This document shows, piece by piece, positions 26,230-33,708 of a DNA stretch of 64,000 bases. A program made the position numbers and the translations under genes. How positions within the stretch are numbered: position 1 is the first letter of the stretch; every line of letters starts with the position of its first letter. The notes under the pieces are model-generated. The model was not told the DNA's origin. It did not search any database and worked only from the letters and a program-made list of their open reading frames with translations. Origin of the DNA: DASWJZ01 sp964440525 (GTDB lineage Bacteria > Pseudomonadota > Alphaproteobacteria > Rhizobiales > Afifellaceae); contig CAYTTC010000009.1 in the NCBI GenBank assembly GCA_964440525.1, positions 1 to 64,000 on the forward strand, in the 5' to 3' direction.

Positions 26230-27065
26230 GCGAGACGCCGCTCCTCGCGGTCGAGGATCTGCGCGTGCGCTTCCATCTTCGCCGCGGCACGATCGAGGCG
26301 GTGCGCGGAATATCCTTTTCGCTGGGGCGCGAGCGGCTTGGCATCGTCGGCGAATCCGGTTCGGGCAAGACGCAGACCGGCCGCGCCATCCTCGGGCTGA
26401 CGCCGCCGCCCGGCGAGGTTTTCGCGAAGCGGCTGGAGTTCGACGGCACCGATCTCCTTACTGCCAGACCCTCCGACCTCCGGCGGTTGCGCGGGAGCCG
26501 CATGACCATGGTGATGCAGGATCCCAAATACTCGTTGAACCCGGTGATGCCGGTCGGAAGCCAGATCATCGAAGCCTACAGGGCGCACACCAAGGCGTCA
26601 AAAGCCGAGGCGCGGGAGAAGGCGCTCGACATGCTGAGGGCGGTGAGGCTGCACGATTCGTCGCGTGTCCTCTCGCTCTATCCGCATGAGCTTTCCGGCG
26701 GCATGGGCCAACGCGTCATGATCGCCATGATGCTGGTCACCGACCCCGATTTACTGATCGCCGACGAGCCGACATCGGCACTGGACGTGACCGTCGAGCT
26801 CGAAGTGCTGCGCATCCTCGACGACCTCGTCTCCGACCGCGGCATGGGCCTGATCTTCATCAGCCACGACCTGGAACTCGTCTCTTCGTTCTGCGACCGC
26901 GTGCTCGTGATGTACGCCGGCAAGGTGCTCGAAGAGGTGCGGGCGAGCGAGCTCTCCAAGGCCGAGCATCCCTACACCAAGGGCCTGATGCGCTGTCTAC
27001 CGAAGCTCGAGGGCGACCTGCATCCGCTGCCGGTCCTTAACCGCGATCCCGCCTGGGCGCTCTGA
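26226..27065 (+). CDS. dipeptide/oligopeptide ABC transporter ATP-binding protein (DppD-like)
   Basis: A 279-residue ATPase with Walker A GESGSGKTQT, Q-loop MVMQDPKYSLNPVM, signature LSGGMGQRV, Walker B LLIADEPTSALD and switch region FISHDLELV. The C-terminal HPYTKGLMRCLP segment is typical of the oligopeptide/dipeptide transporter ATPases. It is shorter than the usual 320 or so residues, because the end after the oligopeptide domain is trimmed. The in-frame open frame upstream of 26226 is only a shadow of the permease gene. Confidence 0.9.
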   Translation: MSETPLLAVEDLRVRFHLRRGTIEAVRGISFSLGRERLGIVGESGSGKTQTGRAILGLTPPPGEVFAKRLEFDGTDLLTARPSDLRRLRGSRMTMVMQDPKYSLNPVMPVGSQIIEAYRAHTKASKAEAREKALDMLRAVRLHDSSRVLSLYPHELSGGMGQRVMIAMMLVTDPDLLIADEPTSALDVTVELEVLRILDDLVSDRGMGLIFISHDLELVSSFCDRVLVMYAGKVLEEVRASELSKAEHPYTKGLMRCLPKLEGDLHPLPVLNRDPAWAL

Positions 27066-27067
27066 CG

Positions 27068-27841
27068 ATGGCGGTGCCGATCCTCCAGGCCGAAGACATT
27101 GCCGTCGCCTTCGGCGTGGGACGGCTTCACATGACGGCCGTCAACGGCGTCTCGTTCGCGCTGCGGGAGGGGGAATCGCTCGGGCTGGTCGGCGAGTCTG
27201 GCGCGGGAAAATCGACCGTTCTCCGTGCCATCAGCGGTCTCGCGCGGCTCCGCGGCGGCCGCATCCTGCTCGAAGGCCGCGAGGTTCCTTCGCCGCGCGA
27301 TCTCGCCTTCTACGCCACCGTCCAGATGGTCTTTCAGGATCCTTACGGATCGCTGCATCCCCGCCATACCGTCGACCAGATCCTCGCCGAGCCGCTGGCG
27401 ATTCATCGAAAGCGCGATTCCGATGCGCTGATCGTCGACGCGCTGAAGGACGTTGGGCTCGGGCCGTCTTTTCGCTTCCGTTATCCGCATCAGCTCTCCG
27501 GCGGCCAGCGCCAGCGCGTCGCCATCGCGCGGGCGCTCATTCTTCGGCCGAAAATCATCCTCCTCGACGAGCCAACCTCGGCGCTCGACGCATCGGTGCA
27601 AGCGGAAATCCTCAACCTCCTCGAGGCGCTGCGGGAAGAGCACCGGCTTTCCTACATCCTGGTCAGTCATGACCTCGCGGTGGTCGCGCATCTCTGCGAG
27701 CGGCTCTTGGTCATGCAGCACGGGGCGGTGATCGAAGAGATGACCGCGGAGGAGCTTCGCGCCGGCGCGGTCGCCAACCCTCACACGGCCGCTATGCTTG
27801 CCGCGAGCCGCGGCTTTGAGCGGCGGGCGCAGCCGGCCTGA
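27068..27841 (+). CDS. dipeptide/oligopeptide ABC transporter ATP-binding protein (DppF-like)
   Basis: A 257-residue ATPase, the partner of the preceding one. It has Walker A GESGAGKST, Q-loop MVFQDPYGSLHPRHTV, signature LSGGQRQRV, Walker B IILLDEPTSALD and switch YILVSHDLAVV. PYGSLHPR is diagnostic of the DppF/OppF branch. It starts two bases after the previous stop and ends the operon. A convergent dipeptidase gene follows after a repeat. Confidence 0.92.
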   Translation: MAVPILQAEDIAVAFGVGRLHMTAVNGVSFALREGESLGLVGESGAGKSTVLRAISGLARLRGGRILLEGREVPSPRDLAFYATVQMVFQDPYGSLHPRHTVDQILAEPLAIHRKRDSDALIVDALKDVGLGPSFRFRYPHQLSGGQRQRVAIARALILRPKIILLDEPTSALDASVQAEILNLLEALREEHRLSYILVSHDLAVVAHLCERLLVMQHGAVIEEMTAEELRAGAVANPHTAAMLAASRGFERRAQPA

Positions 27842-27854
27842 GTCCATCTCAGTT

Positions 27855-27971
27855 GTCGTCATGCCCGTCCCCCGGTTAAACCGGGGGATGACCCGGGCAT
27901 CCATTCCCCAGCGGCCGCGATGCAATCAACGTTCTGGAATGGATTGCCGGATCAAGTCCGGCAATGACGAC
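27855..27971. repeat. intergenic inverted-repeat element (GTCGTCATG type)
   Basis: Bounded by GTCGTCATGCCCG and GGCAATGACGAC, with internal pairs CCCCCGGTTAAACCGGGGG and TTGCCGGATCAAGTCCGGCAA. A clearly related copy lies at 47681-47781. This family is abundant between genes in Rhizobiales. It separates the convergent peptide importer and dipeptidase genes and may serve as a bidirectional terminator. Confidence 0.8.
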
Positions 27972-28002
27972 AAAGGACGGTGCTTACCCAGAACGTTGAA
28001 GA

Positions 28003-29061
28003 TCAGCCTCCCCAGGTCCTTTCCAGAACGCTGAGCCAGTTCTCGCTGCAAAGTTTTCCGAGCGTCTTGTCGTCGTAGCCCGCCGCGCGGTAGGCGTCCA
28101 AAAGGCGCGGGAGGCCTTCAACCGTGCCCAGCGCCTCGGGAACGACTGCACCGTCGAAATCCGATCCGAAGCCTACGCCTTCGACGCCCAAATGCTCGAT
28201 CAGGTAATCGGTGTGCCGCACCATATCCTCCAGCGGCGTATCCGCCAGCATGCGGCCGTCGGAGCGCAGGAAGCAGGTGGCGAAATTCAGCCCAACGAGC
28301 CCGCGGCTTTCGCGGATCGCAGCGAGCTGCCGGTCGGTCAGGTTGCGCGAGTGCGGGCAGATCGCGTGGACGTTCGAATGGGTGGCGATGAGCGGCGCGG
28401 TTGAGAGCGACGCCACGTCCCAAAAGCCTTTTTCGTTCAGGTGCGACAGGTCGATGAGAACGCCGAGGTCATTGCAGGCCTTGACCAGCGCGCGGCCCTC
28501 GTCGGTGAGGCCCGGGCCGGTGTCGGGCGAGCTCGGAAAACGGAACGGCACGCCGTGCCCAAAAATGTTGGGCCGGCTCCACACCAGTCCAATCGAACGC
28601 AGACCCGCCTCGTAAAGAATCTCCAGCACGCGAAAATCGCGGTCGATCGACTCGGCGCCTTCGAGATGCAGAACCGTCGCGAGAGACCCCGCCTCGATGC
28701 TGGCGCGGATGTCGGCGACGTCGCGGCAGAGGCGAACGCCGCCGTCCGATAGCCGCACGATACGGAAAAGGAGCGAGATCATCTCAAACGCAACGACTTG
28801 CGCTTGAGTCAGCTCAGCTGGTTGAGGCAGCGGCACATCGTATTCGGCCTTTCGCATCAGGTCGTCGCGGTCGCCGTCGGGCTCGAGCGTTGGAACGAAC
28901 ACGGCAAAAAGACCCCCAACAAAGCCGCCCGCCCGGGCGCGCGGCAGATCGAGATGGCCGGCGCCGTCGCCCGCGAGGAACGACGCGGCGCCACCATCCG
29001 ACTCTAATTTCTTCATGAGGCGGAGGAGCACGTCGTTGTGCCCGTCGAAGATCGGAATCAT
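28003..29061 (-). CDS. membrane dipeptidase (renal dipeptidase family, peptidase M19)
   Basis: A 352-residue zinc hydrolase of the amidohydrolase fold that cleaves dipeptides, often with D-amino acids. Metal-site residues are His8 and Asp10 (IFDGHNDVLLRLMKK), bridging Glu134 (VLHLEGAES), then LIDLSHLNEKGFWDV, ATHSNVHAICPHSRNLTD and GFGSDFDGAV near the C-terminus. No signal peptide or membrane segment is seen, so it is probably cytosolic despite the family name. It converges on the peptide importer operon, with which it makes functional sense, while being the last gene of the minus-strand run that contains hemC and the cox genes. Confidence 0.9.
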   Translation of the reverse strand: MIPIFDGHNDVLLRLMKKLESDGGAASFLAGDGAGHLDLPRARAGGFVGGLFAVFVPTLEPDGDRDDLMRKAEYDVPLPQPAELTQAQVVAFEMISLLFRIVRLSDGGVRLCRDVADIRASIEAGSLATVLHLEGAESIDRDFRVLEILYEAGLRSIGLVWSRPNIFGHGVPFRFPSSPDTGPGLTDEGRALVKACNDLGVLIDLSHLNEKGFWDVASLSTAPLIATHSNVHAICPHSRNLTDRQLAAIRESRGLVGLNFATCFLRSDGRMLADTPLEDMVRHTDYLIEHLGVEGVGFGSDFDGAVVPEALGTVEGLPRLLDAYRAAGYDDKTLGKLCSENWLSVLERTWGG

Positions 29062-29154
29062 TGCTGCGTGGAGTAAGGTGACGAGGGAGGGCGTGGCTTA
29101 AAGCATTCGCGCGAATGCCGCCAGACGGATCGGGCGTGTCGCCGCCGATCGGCG

Positions 29155-30096
29155 CTATCCACCGATCCCGAGCCGCTTCAGGAAGGCGGCGGACGCGCGG
29201 CGGCGAATGTCGAGCCCGGCGCGTGTCCCGATCTCCGCCGCATCGGCGGGGTCGCCCGACCCGCTCGCTTCGTAGGATTCGCGCCCGTCCTCGGACAGCA
29301 TTATCCCATCGAAACGCAGCATTCCCGCCTCCATGCGCGCGTAGCCGGCGATCGGGGTGCGGCAAGAGCCGTCGAGCGCGGCGAGGAAGGCGCGCTCGCA
29401 GGCAAGCGCGATCGACGTGTCGCGATGGTCGATCGCGGCGAGAAGGTCGCGAATGCGGGAATCGTCCTCGCGGCACTCTAGGGCGATAGTTCCCTGTCCG
29501 CATGCTGGCGGAAATGTTTCCAGCGGCAACAGCGCCGCGACTTTGTCTTCGAGGCCAAGCCGCTTCAGCCCCGCCGCGGCAAGCAGCGTCGCATCGAGCT
29601 CGCCCGACTCCACCCGCCGAACGCGCGTCGGCACATTGCCGCGCAAAAGCTCGATGCGAAAATCGGGGCGGACGCGCCGCAGCAGTGCCTCGCGGCGGAG
29701 CGATGCGGTGCCGACGCGAGCGCCTTGCGGCAGTGCATCGAGCGTCGCGACGTTTTTCGCGACAAGCGCGTCGCGCACATCCTCGCGCTCCAGACAGGCG
29801 CCGATCACCAGCCCGTCGGGAAGGTGCGTCTCCATGTCCTTGGCGGAATGAACGGCGATCTCGATCGCGCCCGAGAGGAGCGCCGCCTCGATCTCCTTCG
29901 AAAAGAGCCCCTTGCCGCCGGCCTCCGAGAGCGGCCGGTCGCGGATTCGGTCGCCGGAGGTCTTGATCGGCACGATCTCGATCGCGTCCGGCGCGAGCCC
30001 GTGCGCCGCAACGAGCGCGTCGCGTGCCGCGCCGGCCTGCCAGAGCGCCAGCCGGCTCCCCCGCGTGCCGATGCGGATCGGCCCAATCCCCGCCAT
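29155..30096 (-). CDS. hemC: hydroxymethylbilane synthase (porphobilinogen deaminase)
   Basis: A 313-residue cytosolic enzyme that joins four porphobilinogen units to preuroporphyrinogen in heme synthesis. It opens with IRIGTRGSRLALWQA; catalytic Asp87 is in VHSAKDMET; the substrate-binding arginines are in GTASLRREALLRR and LLRGNVPTR; the dipyrromethane cofactor attaches to Cys245 (DGSCRTPIAGYA). Length and motifs are complete. In many alphaproteobacteria hemC lies near hemD or tsaD; here it follows coxF by 48 bases in the same direction, an uncommon setting, and no other heme gene is nearby. Confidence 0.96.
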   Translation of the reverse strand: MAGIGPIRIGTRGSRLALWQAGAARDALVAAHGLAPDAIEIVPIKTSGDRIRDRPLSEAGGKGLFSKEIEAALLSGAIEIAVHSAKDMETHLPDGLVIGACLEREDVRDALVAKNVATLDALPQGARVGTASLRREALLRRVRPDFRIELLRGNVPTRVRRVESGELDATLLAAAGLKRLGLEDKVAALLPLETFPPACGQGTIALECREDDSRIRDLLAAIDHRDTSIALACERAFLAALDGSCRTPIAGYARMEAGMLRFDGIMLSEDGRESYEASGSGDPADAAEIGTRAGLDIRRRASAAFLKRLGIGG

Positions 30097-30144
30097 TCGA
30101 ACCCCGGAATTTGCGGGAGCCGACAGACTCCCGTCGTGTGAGAC

Positions 30145-30996
30145 CTAGCCCTCGGCCTTCACGACTGCAACGCCGCCGCCGAGCCGCTGCCCCTGGCGAT
30201 AGCGCGCCACGATCTCGGAAAGAATCGACAGCGCGATTTCTTCCGGCGTGATGGCCCCGAGATCGAGGCCGGCCGGCGCCTTCAGCCTGGCGATCCGTTC
30301 CGGATCGACGCCCTCCGTCAAGAGCTTGGCCCGGAGCGCCTCGGCCTTCCTGCGGCTGCCGACGAATGCGACGTAGTCGGCGTTCGCGGCGAGCGCCGCC
30401 TTCAGCGCAGCCTCGTCGCCGCGCCCTTGCGTGGAAACCACGATGAAGCGCGCGCCCTCCTGATCGAGGGGGAGCGCGTAGCCCTCGATCCGCCGGTCAG
30501 CCTCCTGGAACGCCGCCTGCTCCGCAGCGGGCGCGCAGGCGGTCAATGCGAAGCCGAGGCGGCGGGCGAGATCGGCGAGCGCCACCGCGACCGGGCTCGA
30601 CCCGCAGATCACGATCTCCGGCCGCCGCAGCACCGGCTCGACGAAGATGTCCATCGTGCCCTGGCTCGGGCACATGTTCTTCACGAAGCGCACACCTTCG
30701 CGCTCCTCGCCGGCCGAAACGCCCTTCGCCTGCAGCACGTCGGGAGGCTCCACCGAGACGAGCCGCGACTGGCCGTCGGCAAGCGCCTCGCGCGCGGCCT
30801 TCAGCACCGCGGCGCGAGCGCAACCGCCGCCGATCCAACCCTCCGACACCGAGCCGTCTGGGAGGATGATCGCCTTGGCCCCCGCCTTGGCGGCGGTGAC
30901 GGAGACGGTCCTCACCACGGTCGCGAGCGCAAAAGGCTCCCCCTTCGCCTTCATGGCGGAGATTCGTTTCAGGATATCGGTCGCGCGGTCCATCAT
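30145..30996 (-). CDS. coxF: XdhC/CoxF family molybdoenzyme maturation protein
   Basis: A 283-residue protein of the XdhC/CoxI/CoxF family, which handles molybdenum cofactor sulfuration and insertion for xanthine-oxidase-type enzymes. Visible features are the N-terminal FALATVVRTVSVTAAKAGAK, GWIGGGCARAAVLKAAREAL, and a C-terminal Rossmann-like part with VICGSSPVAVALADLARRLG and DYVAFVGSRRKAEAL. GGGCA is the conserved cysteine site of the family. It is placed after coxE in the same direction, so it corresponds to coxF of the Oligotropha cluster and should mature the CO dehydrogenase. Confidence 0.88.
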   Translation of the reverse strand: MMDRATDILKRISAMKAKGEPFALATVVRTVSVTAAKAGAKAIILPDGSVSEGWIGGGCARAAVLKAAREALADGQSRLVSVEPPDVLQAKGVSAGEEREGVRFVKNMCPSQGTMDIFVEPVLRRPEIVICGSSPVAVALADLARRLGFALTACAPAAEQAAFQEADRRIEGYALPLDQEGARFIVVSTQGRGDEAALKAALAANADYVAFVGSRRKAEALRAKLLTEGVDPERIARLKAPAGLDLGAITPEEIALSILSEIVARYRQGQRLGGGVAVVKAEG

Positions 30997-31009
30997 TCAA
31001 ATCCTGGGC

Positions 31010-32200
31010 TCAGATCCTCGCGAGATAGGGTTCAAGCGCGGCGAGGCTTTCAAGATTGTGCGCCGGCGCGAAGAGGTCGATCAGCGGAAGCGCCGCCTGC
31101 ATGCCCCGCGCCTCGGGGCTGTAGTCGGCCCAACCGATCAGCGGATTGAGCCAGACGATGCGCCTGCAGCGCAGCCGCAAACGCCGCATCTCCGCCGCCA
31201 GCCGCTCAGGCTCCCCGGTGTCGTAACCATCGGAGACGATCATGACGACGGTGCGGGAATTGATGACGCGCTTGGCGTGCCAGCGATTGAAGGTGGCGAG
31301 GCTCTCGCCGATCCGCGTGCCGCCGCCGATCCCCTGCGCCATCAGCGCCAACTTCTCCACGGCGCGCGTGACGTTGCGGTCGCGAAGCGACGGCGAGACG
31401 TGCGCGAGGCGCGTGTGAAAGACAAATGCCTCCGCCTCGCGAAAAGCGTCGACCACGCCGTGCAGGAAACGCACGAAGAATGCGGTGTAGAGGCTCATCG
31501 AGCCCGACGCATCGAGGAGCACGACGAGGCGAAGCGGTTTTCGCTTGCGGCGCCGCCAGGCGAGTTCGACCGGCGTGCCGCCATGCGCGACGCTCTTGTG
31601 AATGGTGCGGCGAAGGTCGAGGCGCCGCCCGCGCCGACGGACCTGCTCGCGGCGGACGAGCCGGGCGCGCATTTTTTTCGCCAGCCTAGCCGCCAAAGCA
31701 TGAGTCCGGGCGATTTCGTCGGGATCGACGATGTAGCGGAGATCGGTTGATTCAAGCGCCTCGGCGCGCGAAGCGCCTTCAGGGCGGCCGCGTCCTTCGG
31801 CGGACTCATCATCCCCTTGCGCGCTCCGCTCGACCTTGTCCGGCATTCCGGGCTCGCCGCGTGGCGCGCCGGCCTCAGCACGGCGAGGACTTTCCTTACC
31901 GACCCCCACGTTCCCCACCACCTTCAGGCGCGTGCGGACGCCATGTCCGGTCCAATAGGCCGAAAAGATCTCGTCGAAGCGCTGAAAGTCGGAATGGTCC
32001 GCACAGAAGAGCGCGCGGAGCGCCGGCTTCAGCGCGGATGCACGACCGGCTGCCGGCGAAGCGAGGATCGACAGCGCGTCGCGCGTCTCGGCGAGCCCGA
32101 TGGTGAAGTCGTTGTCGCGGAGCGTGCGGACGAAGCCGGCAAGCCGCAGGCGCATCGCTTCGCCGACCGGCGGAGAGGATCGAATTGCGATCGCGGCCAT
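31010..32200 (-). CDS. coxE: CoxE-like von Willebrand factor A domain protein
   Basis: A 396-residue cytosolic protein. The C-terminal half is a VWA domain with an intact MIDAS metal site DASGSMS at 230-236 and the later TVVMIVSDGYDTGEP. Residues 95-150 are charged, Gly/Glu/Arg-rich and probably disordered. This is the CoxE family, which works with the MoxR-type ATPase CoxD in assembling the copper-sulfur-molybdenum active site of CO dehydrogenase. coxD lies directly upstream with an 11-base gap. Confidence 0.92.
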   Translation of the reverse strand: MAAIAIRSSPPVGEAMRLRLAGFVRTLRDNDFTIGLAETRDALSILASPAAGRASALKPALRALFCADHSDFQRFDEIFSAYWTGHGVRTRLKVVGNVGVGKESPRRAEAGAPRGEPGMPDKVERSAQGDDESAEGRGRPEGASRAEALESTDLRYIVDPDEIARTHALAARLAKKMRARLVRREQVRRRGRRLDLRRTIHKSVAHGGTPVELAWRRRKRKPLRLVVLLDASGSMSLYTAFFVRFLHGVVDAFREAEAFVFHTRLAHVSPSLRDRNVTRAVEKLALMAQGIGGGTRIGESLATFNRWHAKRVINSRTVVMIVSDGYDTGEPERLAAEMRRLRLRCRRIVWLNPLIGWADYSPEARGMQAALPLIDLFAPAHNLESLAALEPYLARI

Positions 32201-32211
32201 CCTTCCTCCCC

Positions 32212-33093
32212 CTATGCCACCTTGCCGAGGAGTCGCTCGGTCACCTCGCGGGTGACGCGCGAGCGGTCCTCCTGCGTCTTCAACAGGCAGATCAGCGTCT
32301 CCTGCACAGCCTCCGGCTCCTGTCTCAGGTCGTGGACCTCCAGGCCAACAAGCGTCGCCGCCCAGTCGAGCGTCTCGGCGATGCCCGGCACTTTTCTCAG
32401 ATCCTCCTTGCGGATCGCCGCGACCATGCGCGCGATCTGCTGCGCGAGATCGACGTCGATGCCCGGTAGCCGCGCCAGAAGGATGCGCGCCTCGCGGTCG
32501 ATCTCGGGAAAATCCAGATGATGATAGAGGCAGCGCCGGCGGAGCGCGTCCGACAGCTCGCGCGTGGCGTTCGAGGTCAGCACCACGCGCGGGATCGACA
32601 GCGCATGAATAGTGCCGAGCTCGGGGATCGAGACCTGAAAATCTGACAGAAGTTCGAGCAGAAACGCCTCGAACTCTTCGTCAGCGCGATCGACCTCGTC
32701 GATCAGCAGCACCGGCGGGACCATCCGCCTGATCGCAGCGAGCAGCGGCCGCTCGAGCAGGTACTTTTCGGAAAAAATGTGTTCCTCGACTTGGGTAGGG
32801 TCCTCGCCCGCGCCCTCGTGCGCTTTGATGGCGAGAAGCTGCCGCTGGTAGTTCCACTCGTAAAGCGCAGCGTTCTGGTCGAGCCCTTCGTAGCATTGCA
32901 GACGGATCAGCTCCGTCTGATGCACGGCGGCGAGCGCCTTGGCGACCTCGGTCTTGCCGACGCCCGCCTCGCCCTCGATCAGGAGCGGCCGGCCGAGAAA
33001 TTCCATCAGCCAGAGCGCGGTCGCGAGAGCGCGGTCGGCGATGTAGCCGACCTCGGCAAGCCGATCGGAAATCTCTTCGCGCTTTAGCGACAT
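32212..33093 (-). CDS. coxD: CoxD, MoxR-type AAA+ ATPase
   Basis: A 293-residue AAA+ ATPase. Walker A is GEAGVGKT at 41-48, Walker B VLLIDEVDRADEEFEAFLLE around 128, then sensor region RVVLTSNATRELSDALRRRC. YEGLDQNAALYEWNYQRQLL is characteristic of the CoxD subgroup. In Oligotropha carboxidovorans CoxD is needed to build the [CuSMoO2] cluster from the immature enzyme. The gene lies between the cupin gene and coxE. Confidence 0.94.
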   Translation of the reverse strand: MSLKREEISDRLAEVGYIADRALATALWLMEFLGRPLLIEGEAGVGKTEVAKALAAVHQTELIRLQCYEGLDQNAALYEWNYQRQLLAIKAHEGAGEDPTQVEEHIFSEKYLLERPLLAAIRRMVPPVLLIDEVDRADEEFEAFLLELLSDFQVSIPELGTIHALSIPRVVLTSNATRELSDALRRRCLYHHLDFPEIDREARILLARLPGIDVDLAQQIARMVAAIRKEDLRKVPGIAETLDWAATLVGLEVHDLRQEPEAVQETLICLLKTQEDRSRVTREVTERLLGKVA

Positions 33094-33139
33094 CGTGCGC
33101 TGGCTCGTTCTGTCCCGCTCTCCCGCCCGCCGATCACGC

Positions 33140-33508
33140 TCATCGCGGCAGCGCGGCTTGCAGGAGGCTCGGCGCCCCGCCCTTCATGTAGTCCTCGCGG
33201 AGCGGATAAAAAGCATCCATCACGCGGCAATCGGTGAGCGCTCTTCCCGAATGCACGGCATTCGAGGGAATAATGCCAACGTTGCCGCCTTTAAGCACGG
33301 TGGTTTTGCCCGCCACCGTCACCTCCAGCTCGCCCTCGAACACATGCACGACCTGCTCGTGGACATGCGAATGCTCCGGAAGTACCGCTCCTTTGTCGAT
33401 TGCCCACAACACGAAGGTCATGTTGGCCGAATGCGCGAATTTTCCGTGGAAGCCGGGAATGACGGTCCGCGTCTCGACCTTGTCCCACTCGATGACATTG
33501 GCGTTCAC
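33140..33508 (-). CDS. cupin domain protein embedded in the cox cluster
   Basis: A 122-residue single cupin. Metal ligands are visible in LPEHSHVHEQVVHVFEGELE (histidines and glutamate of cupin motif 1) and VGIIPSNAVHSGRA (motif 2 histidine). Many cupins bind Fe, Mn, Cu or Ni, so it could act on a small molecule or as a metal-binding partner. It is inserted between coxL and coxD, where the classical order has nothing. Gaps of 200 bases to coxL (with a repeat) and 46 bases to coxD leave cotranscription open. Confidence 0.85.
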   Translation of the reverse strand: MNANVIEWDKVETRTVIPGFHGKFAHSANMTFVLWAIDKGAVLPEHSHVHEQVVHVFEGELEVTVAGKTTVLKGGNVGIIPSNAVHSGRALTDCRVMDAFYPLREDYMKGGAPSLLQAALPR

Positions 33509-33534
33509 CTACCTTCTCCCTGTTGTCATCCCGG

Positions 33535-33666
33535 ATGGCGCGAAGCGCCTGTCCGGGACCCATGATCACAGACGGAGAATACATCGCTCCTAGCCGTTGT
33601 GCCTCTTCTGCTTGGCTCCGGTGTTCGTGGATCCCGGTCTCGGCCTGTCGGCCGAACCGGGATGAC
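33535..33666. repeat. inverted-repeat element between coxL and the cupin gene
   Basis: Outer arms GTCATCCCGG and CCGGGATGAC are exact reverse complements, with internal GGATGGCGCGAAGCGCCTGT-type and GGTCTCGGCCTGTCGGCCGA pairings. It belongs to the same style of intergenic palindromes as at 27855 and 47681. As an mRNA hairpin after coxL it could protect the structural-gene message or reduce read-through into coxDEF. Confidence 0.7.
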
Positions 33667-33708
33667 AAACTCAAGGCGACGGCGCGAAGCTTCCCCGACC
33701 GGCGGTCT

